In this document: in pieces, positions 33,896-40,919 of the stretch
Position numbering within the stretch: position 1 is the stretch's first letter
Layout: every line of letters starts with the position of its first letter
Assembly (NCBI GenBank): GCA_023423935.1
Contig: JAFAEQ010000005.1
Span: forward strand, 32,186-96,185
Source of the DNA: Pseudomonadota bacterium
GTDB lineage: Bacteria; Pseudomonadota; Gammaproteobacteria; Steroidobacterales; Steroidobacteraceae
Reading direction: 5' to 3'
DNA: 64,000 bases
The notes under the pieces: generated by a model
Database searches by the model: none
Seen by the model: only the letters and a program-made list of their open reading frames with translations
Told to the model about the DNA's origin: nothing
Made by a program: the position numbers and the translations under genes

Positions 33896-34177
33896 ATGCG
33901 AAGCGGTCTTGCGCTCGTTCTCACGATGCTGGTTGCCGGCTGTTCGACTGGGGTGGTCCAGATGGACAAAGACACATACATGGTTTCGGAGAAAGCAGCA
34001 GGTTGCGGGTTTGCCACTGCTGGCGGTCAAGAAGCAGACGCCTATAAAAAGGCAAACAAGTTCTGTGCGGCGAAGAATATGGCGGTCGAAACAATCACGG
34101 CAGATACCAAAAGCGGTGTGCCGTTCGCACGCTGTGCAAGCGCAGACTTGAAGTTCCGCTGTGTTCCGAAGCAATGA
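33896..34177 (+). CDS. Cassette 6: small lipoprotein
   Basis: 93 residues with CGGAGG upstream. The lipobox LVAGC follows a short hydrophobic leader (LALVLTMLVA). The mature part has four Cys residues (CGFATAGG, KFCAAKNM, ARCASADL, FRCVPK), which could form two disulfides in the periplasm. Unknown function. Confidence 0.65.
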   Translation: MRSGLALVLTMLVAGCSTGVVQMDKDTYMVSEKAAGCGFATAGGQEADAYKKANKFCAAKNMAVETITADTKSGVPFARCASADLKFRCVPKQ

Positions 34178-34187
34178 GTGCTGGCGA

Positions 34188-34249
34188 GCCCAACAAGCCC
34201 ATCCACGCGACGTGCGAAGACGCACGCGCGTGATGGCGAACGTTGAGGC
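34188..34249 (+). repeat. attC site 6, split by MITE A copy 1
   Basis: Starts GCCCAAC with the conserved arms and runs to GTT at 34242-34244, where MITE A begins. The second GTT and ATGC (34392-34398) on the far side restore a normal core end. Confidence 0.78.
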
Positions 34250-34391
34250 TGTAGAAAAAGTCTTCGAACTCGTAAGAAACGTTGTCTGCTTCGAAAAAAT
34301 GGAGCACATAAATTGGAAAGCAGCGAACTCTCGTGCGTGAAAAAAGTCGGATTCGGCGCCGGGATCAGCCCTCCGAGTTTTCTACAGGCTC
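34245..34391. mobile_element. MITE family A, copy 1
   Basis: 147-bp non-coding element with 15-bp terminal repeats GAGGCTGTAGAAAAA / TTTTCTACAGGCTC (one mismatch), flanked by GTT on each side. About 95% identical by eye to copy 2 at 34894-35042. Inserted at the GTT of attC 6. The parent transposase is not in the window. Confidence 0.75.
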
Positions 34392-34449
34392 GTTATGCAG
34401 CGAGAGGAATCACAGTAATCGAATGACAACTCCGCGATGAGGTTCAAGG

Positions 34450-34617
34450 ATGAAACTATCGGAAGTACTGAAAATGCTCGCTGAAGACGGCTGGTATCTC
34501 GTGGCAACAAAGGGCAGTCACCGGCAGTTAAAGCATCCTGCGAAGCCGGGCCGAGTCACTGTTGCAGGGAAGCCGAGCGATGATTTGGCTCCCGGCACGC
34601 TCAGCAGTATCCTGTAA
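34450..34617 (+). CDS. hicA: HicA-type mRNA interferase toxin
   Basis: 55 residues: MKLSEVLKMLAEDGWYLVAT, then KGSHRQLKHPAKPGRVTVAG, and SDDLAPGTLSSIL. The double-stranded-RNA-binding-like fold with the catalytic His in GSHRQ is characteristic of HicA, which cleaves mRNA. It ends three to six residues earlier than many HicA proteins. AAGGA precedes ATG 34450. Followed after ten bases by hicB, the usual order. The pair is bracketed by two MITE A copies. Confidence 0.88.
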   Translation: MKLSEVLKMLAEDGWYLVATKGSHRQLKHPAKPGRVTVAGKPSDDLAPGTLSSIL

Positions 34618-34627
34618 GGTAAATGCC

Positions 34628-34840
34628 ATGCGCTACGCGATCGTGATTGAGAATGCCGGTGGCAACTACTCTGCATACGTTCCCGACCTTCCCGGTTGCG
34701 TTGCGACCGGTGCCACGCTGCAAGAAGCAGAACAAGCCATTCGCGAGGCGATCGAATTTCATCTTGAAGGTCTGCGTGCGGACGGAAGCCCTATTCCGCC
34801 GCCCTCGAGCCGAGTCGACTACGTCGAAGTCGCTGCATAA
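34628..34840 (+). CDS. hicB: HicB-type antitoxin
   Basis: 70 residues: MRYAIVIENAGGNYSAYVPD, LPGCVATGATLQEAEQAIRE and IEFHLEGLRADGSPIPPPSS, the partly degraded RNase H fold of short HicB antitoxins. It lacks the C-terminal DNA-binding domain found in longer HicB, so autoregulation would need another element. AAGG precedes the start. Neutralises the upstream HicA. Confidence 0.88.
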   Translation: MRYAIVIENAGGNYSAYVPDLPGCVATGATLQEAEQAIREAIEFHLEGLRADGSPIPPPSSRVDYVEVAA

Positions 34841-34851
34841 TAAATGTTTCG

Positions 34852-35049
34852 AGCCAACGCGCTCAAAGCAACGCGCGGCTCACGCGGGGCGTTGAGGCTG
34901 TAGAAAAAGTCTTCGAACTAGTACGAAACGTTGTCTGCCTCGAAAGATGGAGCACATAAATTGGAAAGCAGCGAACTCTCGTGCGTGAAAATGAAGTCGG
35001 ATTCGGCGCAGGGATCAGCCCTCCGAGTTTTTCTACAGGCTCGTTAGGC
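34852..35049 (+). repeat. attC site 7, split by MITE A copy 2
   Basis: AGCCAAC (34852-34858) starts a short site whose arms GCGCTCAAAGCAACGCGCG lead to GTT 34891-34893. After the MITE, GTTAGGC (35043-35049) completes a canonical core. Removing the MITE and one GTT leaves an ordinary ~46-bp attC. Confidence 0.7.
34894..35042. mobile_element. MITE family A, copy 2
   Basis: 149-bp element with termini GAGGCTGTAGAAAAA / TTTTTCTACAGGCTC, GTT on both sides, same orientation as copy 1. Lies at the GTT of attC 7, just after hicB. Confidence 0.75.
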
Positions 35050-35089
35050 ATCAGTCCAAAGCATTTGCTAGCTCATGCGAGGATCAATC

Positions 35090-35470
35090 ATGGCAAGACA
35101 AATCGTTTTCTCGTCGAAGGCAGCTAAACCAGCGCCGACCTACAGCCAGGCGGTCAAAGCGGCCGGTCTAGTTTTTGTCTCAGGTACCGCTCCAGCTGAC
35201 CCGGCTACGGGCTCTATCGTGGGGTCAACTATTCAAGAGCAAACTCGGCAGTGCCTCACCAACATTCAGGCCATCCTGGAAGAGGCGGGTAGCTCGTTGG
35301 AGAAGATCGTCAGTGCCACTGTCATCCTCGCTGATGAGGATGACTTCTCTGGCATGAACGAGGAGTGGTCGAGATGGTTTCCCTCCAATCCGCCAGCTCG
35401 TCAGGGCGCCAAACTTCCTGTTCGCGTTCCTGGGCTCAAGGTGTCTGTTGCAGCCGTTGCTGAGGCCTAA
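35090..35470 (+). CDS. Cassette 8: RidA/YjgF family enamine/imine deaminase
   Basis: 126 residues; GAGGA precedes ATG 35090. Chorismate-mutase-like trimer fold with YSQAVKAAGLVFVSGTAPAD, TRQCLTNIQAILEEAGSS, and the active-site Arg region PPARQGAKLPV. RidA proteins hydrolyse reactive enamines from PLP enzymes. The terminal TAA belongs to the CTAA target duplication of MITE B copy 2, so the original C-terminus may have been slightly different. Confidence 0.82.
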   Translation: MARQIVFSSKAAKPAPTYSQAVKAAGLVFVSGTAPADPATGSIVGSTIQEQTRQCLTNIQAILEEAGSSLEKIVSATVILADEDDFSGMNEEWSRWFPSNPPARQGAKLPVRVPGLKVSVAAVAEA

Positions 35471-35584
35471 GGAAACTCTGATTTATCGACTTCCCTGACC
35501 TTCGCAAGTCTGCAACTGGTTGAAATGCTTCGGTGGGCGAAGCAACTATGGTTGCGAATGGCGAGTTGATCAGAGGTTACCTAA
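35467..35584. mobile_element. MITE family B, copy 2 (CTAA target duplication)
   Basis: ~110-bp element (35471-35580) with ends GGAAACTCTGAT and ATCAGAGGTTAC between CTAA copies (35467-35470, 35581-35584). Inserted between the Rid gene and its attC. Confidence 0.75.
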
Positions 35585-35625
35585 GAGTTCATTCAACGCG
35601 CTCCTCGGTAAGAGACAATCGGAAT

Positions 35626-35715
35626 GCCTAACAAGCGCATCAAGTTCGCGCGCACAGCGCGCCCGACTCGCAACGGCAAAGCGCCGTTGCTCGCGGCAGT
35701 GCCGCGCCGTTAGCA
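35626..35715 (+). repeat. attC site 8
   Basis: GCCTAAC to GTTAGCA, 90 bp, with stem CAACGGC/GCCGTTG and long arms rich in GCGCGC. Resembles attC 2. Confidence 0.78.
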
Positions 35716-35771
35716 CCCAAGACACCGAGGATGACCAGGCGTAAACTGAAGTCCAGCTACGGAGGTGCGAT

Positions 35772-35999
35772 ATGTCAGCCTCGCTGAAGAAGATTGAAGA
35801 GCAGGCAAAATCCCTGAGTGCTGAGGAGCGCGCCAAGCTTGCCGAATCTATGCTCGAGTCTTTGCACACGCCCGTCTCGGAGATCGAAGCTGCTTGGGCG
35901 GAAGAGATCGAACGGCGTGTTGCTGCTTTCGATCGCGGTGAGATTCCCGCCCATGCGGCGGAAGATGTGTTTGCGGAAGCTCGTCGCCTGTCACGGTGA
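35772..35999 (+). CDS. Cassette 9: addiction-module antitoxin (Put_addiction type)
   Basis: 75 residues. KKIEEQAKSLSAEERAKLAE, SMLESLH and SEIEAAWAEEIERRVAAFDR plus IPAHAAEDVFAEARRL match the small helical antitoxins that pair with RelE/ParE toxins. GGAGG at 35762 precedes ATG 35772. The stop codon overlaps the toxin start (GTGA). Confidence 0.82.
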   Translation: MSASLKKIEEQAKSLSAEERAKLAESMLESLHTPVSEIEAAWAEEIERRVAAFDRGEIPAHAAEDVFAEARRLSR

Positions 36000-36297
36000 A
36001 ACGCGCGCGCTTCATCGCGCCAGCTCGGCGTGAGCTTCTTGCCGAAGTCGCTTACTACAACGGCCGGAGCCTGGGCTCGGAGCCCGTTTCGCCGCCGCTT
36101 TGGAAGAGGCTACGGCGCGAGCCGTCGCTTTCCCGCTCACCGGTTCCGCAGCTTCGAAGAACACTCGTCGAGTGTTCGTCAAAGACTTTCCCTTTGCGGT
36201 TGTGTACCGACCCGATGAAAACGGAATCGTCATCTTCGCGCTCGCGCACCACTCTCGTCGCCCAGAATATTGGCAGTCGCGCCTGCAAGAGCGCTAG
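35996..36297 (+). pseudogene. ParE/RelE-type toxin, frameshifted
   Basis: GTG 35996 overlaps the antitoxin stop. The first 22 codons read VKRARFIAPARRELLAEVAY; then a one-base loss near 36061 (AACGG for AACCGG) moves the rest to another frame: RPEPGLGARFAAALEEATA, SKNTRRVFVKDFPFAVVYRP and IVIFALAHHSRRPEYW to stop 36295-36297. The joined product is an ordinary ~100-residue ParE-like toxin. As written the toxin is inactive while its antitoxin is intact. Confidence 0.85.
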
Positions 36298-36352
36298 CAA
36301 ATTGTTGGACCCGACGTGCGAAACGCACGCGGCTCAACAATGGCGTTGAGGC
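36294..36352 (+). repeat. attC site 9
   Basis: Arms CAAATTGTTGGACCCGACGT and CACGCGGCTCAACAATGGCG pair around GCGAAACGC; the right end is GTTGAGGC. The left core is degenerate (TAGCAAA). Confidence 0.7.
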
Positions 36353-36361
36353 TGTGCACGT

Positions 36362-36709
36362 ATGAGAGTTGTCATTGTCATCAGCTGCCTGCTCTTTGGC
36401 GCTTGTGTACGGGCTCCGTCGGTGTCGGAGTCAGAAGCAGCAGGCTTCGAAGCAGCAGCAAGCGCATTGCTGGCGCGAGGCAGCGCGGGTGATACATCGT
36501 CAGCTTGGCCTGCAGAGATTCGAGCTCTGAAACCGAACGCGGTGCGCGTCACTGCCGAAGGCATCTACGTCGTAACGAGTTCATGGTTCGTTGAAGAGGC
36601 GGGCCTGTTTGTGCCGCGAAACTCCTCCGCGTTTGTTCCTGCTTCAGGTGGCGACCCGGAATATGAAAGGTTATATGGCAATGTGTTCTCGTATCGCATC
36701 CGCGGCTAG
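36362..36709 (+). CDS. Cassette 10: small lipoprotein
   Basis: 115 residues beginning ten bases after the attC end. MRVVIVISCLLFGAC is a lipoprotein signal with Cys15. The mature part contains AVRVTAEGIYVVTSSWFVEE and PEYERLYGNVFSYRIRG. No recognised family. No clear ribosome binding site, so expression may depend on a leaderless or read-through transcript. Confidence 0.6.
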   Translation: MRVVIVISCLLFGACVRAPSVSESEAAGFEAAASALLARGSAGDTSSAWPAEIRALKPNAVRVTAEGIYVVTSSWFVEEAGLFVPRNSSAFVPASGGDPEYERLYGNVFSYRIRG

Positions 36710-36740
36710 GCCCAACAAGCCCATGCACGCGCCGTTAGGC
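36710..36740 (+). repeat. attC site 10, truncated
   Basis: GCCCAAC and GTTAGGC lie only 31 bp apart, with CCCATGCACGCGCC between. The central stem of a normal attC is deleted. This marks the right end of the array. Confidence 0.7.
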
Positions 36741-36816
36741 GGTACTGAGATTCAAGAGATCGGCGAGACAATCTGATCTACGAGAGCTCTTGGAAGCGAA
36801 CCTTTGGAGGTGTGAG

Positions 36817-36936
36817 ATGACAAACGGCGAACAGAAGGTGCTATGGCGCGGAGTAGCTGCTGGCACGCTCATCGGTTTGGCCATCGGCGGCCTGATCGCC
36901 TTGTTCATCGCGATGAAGCCCGCACTCCTCGGCTGA
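36817..36936 (+). CDS. 39-residue single-span membrane protein
   Basis: TTTGGAGG (36803-36810) lies before ATG 36817. The product is MTNGEQKVLWRGVAAG followed by one membrane span (LIGLAIGGLIALFIAM). Good codon use and a strong ribosome binding site suggest a real gene. It lies past the last attC and converges on ftsH. Confidence 0.55.
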   Translation: MTNGEQKVLWRGVAAGTLIGLAIGGLIALFIAMKPALLG

Positions 36937-36969
36937 TCGCGTAGCCAAGCCTCGGTATCACCTGCAGAC

Positions 36970-39024
36970 CTACGCCTCCGGCTCATGCGTGGCCGCCGCG
37001 ACGCGGCCGCTCTCTAGCGCCGGCGCAGGCGGCAACCCTGTCACTCGCAGGATCTCCTTCTCATCGAGCGTCTCGTGCGCAAGCAGGCCTGCGACGAGCG
37101 CGTCGAGCTGCTTGCGATAGGCGCGCAGCAGGCTCGTGGCCTGTTCATGGCTTTCGTTGATGATGCGTTGAACCTCGGAATCGATCAGACGTGCGGTCGC
37201 CTCGCTGAACGGCTTCTCGTTGCCAACGATGCCGAGATACTGATTCTGCCGCGGAGCGAGCTGCACCATCCCGAGCGCATCGCTCATGCCCCAACGCGTG
37301 ACCATGTTGCGGGCCAGGTTCGTCGCCTGCTCGATATCGTTTTCCGCTCCCGTCGTCTTCGTCCCATACACGACTTCTTCCGCCGCGCGACCTCCGAGCA
37401 TCCCGACGATGCGCGCTCGCAAATACGCTTCCGGATAATTGTAGCGATCCGTCTGCGGCCGCTGATACGTCACACCCAGAGCCTGTCCGCGCGGAACGAT
37501 CGTCACGCGATGCACGGGATCTGCGCCGGGCACGACGAGGCCGAGAATCGCATGACCGCTTTCATGATAGGCGATGCGCTCGCGATCCTCGGGACTGAGC
37601 AGCAGCGGACGCTCTGGCCCCAACACGATCTTCTCCAGCGCATCGAGGAAATCCTTCTGTCGCACTTCCTTCTGCTCGCGACGCGCCGCGAGCAGCGCCG
37701 CTTCATTGACCAGGTTCTTGATATCGGCACCCGAGAGCCCCGGCGTGGATGCAGCAAGCTCGCTGAGACTCACATCCTGCGCGAGCGGAACTTTGCGCGT
37801 GTGCACTTTCAGGATCGCCTCGCGTCCCACCTTGTCCGGCAGATTCACGATCACACGACGGTCGAAACGACCGGGACGCAGCAGGGCCTTGTCGAGCACG
37901 TCCGGCTGATTCGTTGCCGCGAGCACGATGACGCCCTCGCGACCGGAGAATCCATCCATCTCCGTGAGGATCTGATTGAGCGTCTGCTCTTGTTCGCTCG
38001 AGCCGCCGATCGACACGGGGCCGCGTGCCCGACCAATCGAATCGATCTCGTCGATGAAGATGATGGCAGGTGCGGACTCGCGCGCCTGCCTGAACAGATC
38101 GCGCACACGGGCCGCACCGACGCCGACGATCATCTCGACGAACTCGGCCGCGCTCATCGAAAAGAATGGGACGCCCGCTTCGCCAGCGACTGCTCTCGCC
38201 AACAGAGTCTTCCCTGTTCCGGGCGCGCCGACGAGCAGCACACCTTTCGGCGCCGTGCCGCCCAGGCGCGTGTATTTGTCCGGGTCCTTGAGGAAATCCA
38301 CGATCTCGACCAGCTCGTTCTCGGCCTCATCGATACCGGCCACGTCGTCGAAGGTGACTTTCGTCTGCGCTTCCTGGTCGTAACGCCGCGCCTTGCTCTT
38401 GCCGATTCCCATGAGCGCGCCGCCCAGCCCTCCGCCCTGCTGCGACGCGCGACGAAACAACCATACGTAGAAGGCGATGATCAGGATCGCGGGGCCGAAG
38501 CCGAATAGCAGCGTGGACCATGGGCTACCGCTTTGGATCGGGATCGCACTGATCTCGACACCATGCTCGATCAGAAATTGTTCGAGACCTGGATCGACAA
38601 ACGCCGGCAGCGTCGTCGTGAATGTCTTGGAGGTTTTCGGCTCGACATTCGAGCCGAACAACGGCGCTGCCGTCTTCTCCTGTTCCTTGCGCGCTTTCTC
38701 GATCTCCTCTTCCGTCGGCCATGTCACGGCCTCGACGAACCGTCCTTCGATACTCGCACCCTGGCTGTAGATGGATTCGACGTTGCCCTGCTCAACTTGC
38801 TGCTTGAATACCGTATAGGGAATCGTGATGGCTTCCACGCCCGCAGGGAACAACATGCGCATCAGCAGATAGTTGAGCGCAAGAATCACCAGGAAGGTCA
38901 TCCACGTCGCGCGCGGCGGCATTCTGGGCGCCGGCGCCTGGCCTTGCCGTCCAGTGCGCGGATCGGGTGGCGGAGTTTTCGCCCCCGAGCCAGGATCGCG
39001 ATCGCGTTGCGTTGGCCAAATCAT
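36970..39024 (-). CDS. ftsH: ATP-dependent zinc metalloprotease FtsH
   Basis: 684 residues from ATG 39024 (CGGAG upstream). A Pro-rich N-terminus, a first membrane span (WMTFLVILALNYLLMRMLFP), a periplasmic domain, and a second span (LLFGFGPAILIIAFYVWLF) precede the AAA domain: Walker A GAPGTGKT near residue 266, Walker B IIFIDEID, SRH around RPGRFDRRV, and the zinc site HESGH near 486. Degrades membrane and regulatory proteins. The periplasmic domain is longer than in E. coli FtsH and no ftsJ/rrmJ gene is adjacent, so it may be an accessory paralogue. Confidence 0.93.
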   Translation of the reverse strand: MIWPTQRDRDPGSGAKTPPPDPRTGRQGQAPAPRMPPRATWMTFLVILALNYLLMRMLFPAGVEAITIPYTVFKQQVEQGNVESIYSQGASIEGRFVEAVTWPTEEEIEKARKEQEKTAAPLFGSNVEPKTSKTFTTTLPAFVDPGLEQFLIEHGVEISAIPIQSGSPWSTLLFGFGPAILIIAFYVWLFRRASQQGGGLGGALMGIGKSKARRYDQEAQTKVTFDDVAGIDEAENELVEIVDFLKDPDKYTRLGGTAPKGVLLVGAPGTGKTLLARAVAGEAGVPFFSMSAAEFVEMIVGVGAARVRDLFRQARESAPAIIFIDEIDSIGRARGPVSIGGSSEQEQTLNQILTEMDGFSGREGVIVLAATNQPDVLDKALLRPGRFDRRVIVNLPDKVGREAILKVHTRKVPLAQDVSLSELAASTPGLSGADIKNLVNEAALLAARREQKEVRQKDFLDALEKIVLGPERPLLLSPEDRERIAYHESGHAILGLVVPGADPVHRVTIVPRGQALGVTYQRPQTDRYNYPEAYLRARIVGMLGGRAAEEVVYGTKTTGAENDIEQATNLARNMVTRWGMSDALGMVQLAPRQNQYLGIVGNEKPFSEATARLIDSEVQRIINESHEQATSLLRAYRKQLDALVAGLLAHETLDEKEILRVTGLPPAPALESGRVAAATHEPEA

Positions 39025-39200
39025 GAGTGACTCCGAACCGCGTGACCCACGAACTGTAGGGACTTGGCGGACCTGTCGAACGAACCAACTCGCTGCAAGG
39101 CCTCTCGTAGGATGAGCACAAGCGATGTCACTGTCGATAAGCATGCAGGGGTGCCGCACCTGCGAATAACCGACCTCACGCCGTCCGATTCATCTCGCGC

Positions 39201-39234
39201 TTGACGCCAATACGTACGACCGTATTATTTGGCC
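39201..39234 (+). promoter_or_regulatory. Promoter with internal palindromic operator for the TetR gene
   Basis: TTGACG (39201-39206) and TATTAT (39223-39228) are 16 bp apart. The palindrome AATACG-TACGAC-CGTATT (39209-39226) lies between and over the -10. The ATG at 39235 is six bases past the -10, so the transcript would be nearly leaderless. Fits self-repression. Confidence 0.65.
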
Positions 39235-39894
39235 ATGCCAAAGCCATCGCTGCGAGATGACATCATCGATGCCGGTCTCAGAGTCATGTTCCGTCGCGGA
39301 TACATGGGATCGGGTGTCCGCGACATCGTTGCGGAAGCATCTGCGCCACAAGGATCTTTCACGAATCATTTCAGGTCGAAAGAGGACTTCGCCCGCGAGG
39401 TGCTCGATCGATACTTCGAGCACGTGAAGACGCTCGTCGCCGGCGCGCTGGAAGACGAATCGATTCCGCCCCGCCAGCGGTTACGCAAGTACCTCGACAT
39501 CATCACGAAGCGACTTGCGGACGACGGATTTGCACGCGGATGCCTGATCGGCGACTTCAGTCTCGAGGCTGCGCAGCACAGCGAAATGTTGCGCGAACGG
39601 CTGGCCGAGATCTTCGTGCAATGGCGGGCTCCATTCGCAAAGTGCATTGCGGAAGCACAGGCAGCTGGGGAGATCGACGCGGAATTCAGCGCTGTGGATC
39701 TCGCCGAGTTCTTACTGGCTTCGTGGCAGGGCGCCATCCTTCGAATGAAAGTGGAACGAAGTGCGAAGCCGCTCGAGCGATTCAAGTCGATTGCATTTCA
39801 ATCCGTGTTCAAGGAGAACAGTCGTGATCCCAAGCGCTCTTCGACATCAGCTCGTGTTCGGACATCGCGTCGCGTACCGCGAGGCCGGCGATGA
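39235..39894 (+). CDS. TetR/AcrR family regulator
   Basis: 219 residues. N-terminal HTH: LRDDIIDAGLRVMFRRGYMG and VRDIVAEASAPQGSFTNHF, the TetR signature, then a ligand-binding helical domain with KYLDIITKRLADDGFARGCL typical of the LmrA/YxaF group. Overlaps the downstream dehalogenase gene by 71 bp, so its last ~25 residues (Arg/Ser-rich) are probably a disordered tail. Likely represses itself and the dehalogenase gene. Confidence 0.86.
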   Translation: MPKPSLRDDIIDAGLRVMFRRGYMGSGVRDIVAEASAPQGSFTNHFRSKEDFAREVLDRYFEHVKTLVAGALEDESIPPRQRLRKYLDIITKRLADDGFARGCLIGDFSLEAAQHSEMLRERLAEIFVQWRAPFAKCIAEAQAAGEIDAEFSAVDLAEFLLASWQGAILRMKVERSAKPLERFKSIAFQSVFKENSRDPKRSSTSARVRTSRRVPRGRR

Positions 39895-40744
39895 CTCGAA
39901 GCCCACTGTCCTGTTTCTGCATGGAAACCCCACGTCGTCGTTCATCTGGCGGAACATCATTCCCCACGTCGCGCAAGTCGCGCACTGCATCGCGCCCGAT
40001 CTGATCGGATTCGGCGATTCCGACAAGCCGGACATCTCCTATCGCTTCCAGGATCATGTCCTCTATCTGGATGAATTCCTCGACAGCCTCGGCATCGACA
40101 GCGCATATCTCGTAGCACAGGACTGGGGCACGGCCCTCGCCTTTCATCTCAGTGCGCGCAAGCCGGCATTCGCTCGCGGACTGGCATTCATGGAATTCAT
40201 TCGACCCATGCCGAGCTGGGACCACTTCCATCAGGCGCCCCAGGCCAGAGCGCTCTTCCAGCAGTTCAGAACACCGGACGTCGGCGAGAAACTCGTACTG
40301 GAAGACAACCTATTCATCGAGCGCATCCTTCCGGGCTCGATCAAACGCAAGCTGGACGACGAGGAGATGGCCGCCTATCGACGTCCATTTCAAACGATGG
40401 AATCGCGTCGTCCGGTGCTGCAATTTCCACGCGAGCTGCCGATTGCGCGCACCCCAGCGGATGTCTACACAGCCCTTGAGGAAGCTCATGCAGCGCTGAG
40501 AACTTCACACTTCCCGAAGCTGCTGTTTGTCGGCAATCCCGGCGCGCTCGTGTCGCCCGAATTCGCAAGGAACTTCGCCTCCACGTTGAACGATTGTGAG
40601 TGCGTCGAGCTGGGCAGCGGCTTGCATTACCTGCAGGAAGATCATCCCGAAACGATCGGACGTGAGGTCGCACGGTGGATTGCAAGGCACGAGGCTTTGC
40701 GCAACCGCCGCGACTTAAGCGCCGACGCGGCCGCAAGGCAATAA
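39824..40744 (+). CDS. dhaA: Haloalkane dehalogenase
   Basis: 306 residues from GTG 39824 (AAGGAG upstream). Very similar in pattern to DhaA/LinB-type enzymes: halide-stabilising Asn in FLHGNPTSSFIWRNIIPHV near residue 34, nucleophile Asp and halide-binding Trp in AQDWGTAL near 100, catalytic Glu in MEFIRPMP near 124, and catalytic His in GLHYLQEDHPE near 268. All five key residues are present. Hydrolyses carbon-halogen bonds, giving an alcohol and halide. Coupled to the upstream TetR gene. Confidence 0.9.
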   Translation: MIPSALRHQLVFGHRVAYREAGDDSKPTVLFLHGNPTSSFIWRNIIPHVAQVAHCIAPDLIGFGDSDKPDISYRFQDHVLYLDEFLDSLGIDSAYLVAQDWGTALAFHLSARKPAFARGLAFMEFIRPMPSWDHFHQAPQARALFQQFRTPDVGEKLVLEDNLFIERILPGSIKRKLDDEEMAAYRRPFQTMESRRPVLQFPRELPIARTPADVYTALEEAHAALRTSHFPKLLFVGNPGALVSPEFARNFASTLNDCECVELGSGLHYLQEDHPETIGREVARWIARHEALRNRRDLSADAAARQ

Positions 40745-40919
40745 CTCCTGCGGGGACGCATCGATCTTCCTTACGAGGTTGACTGGACTCGCTGCGCGCT
40801 CTACTGAAGCCATAAACAACTCTGCAGCGCAGGCAGCTCCTGTGAGCCCTCCTCTGTCAACCGCGACCTGCCTTTCGCGTTACATCCGGCTTCGTCCACC
40901 GCGAATGGAGTTGCCGAGA

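Noticed and set aside
37075..38508. 477-codon open frame opposite ftsH
   Set aside because: Antisense shadow of a clear FtsH gene; composition follows from its GC-rich third positions.
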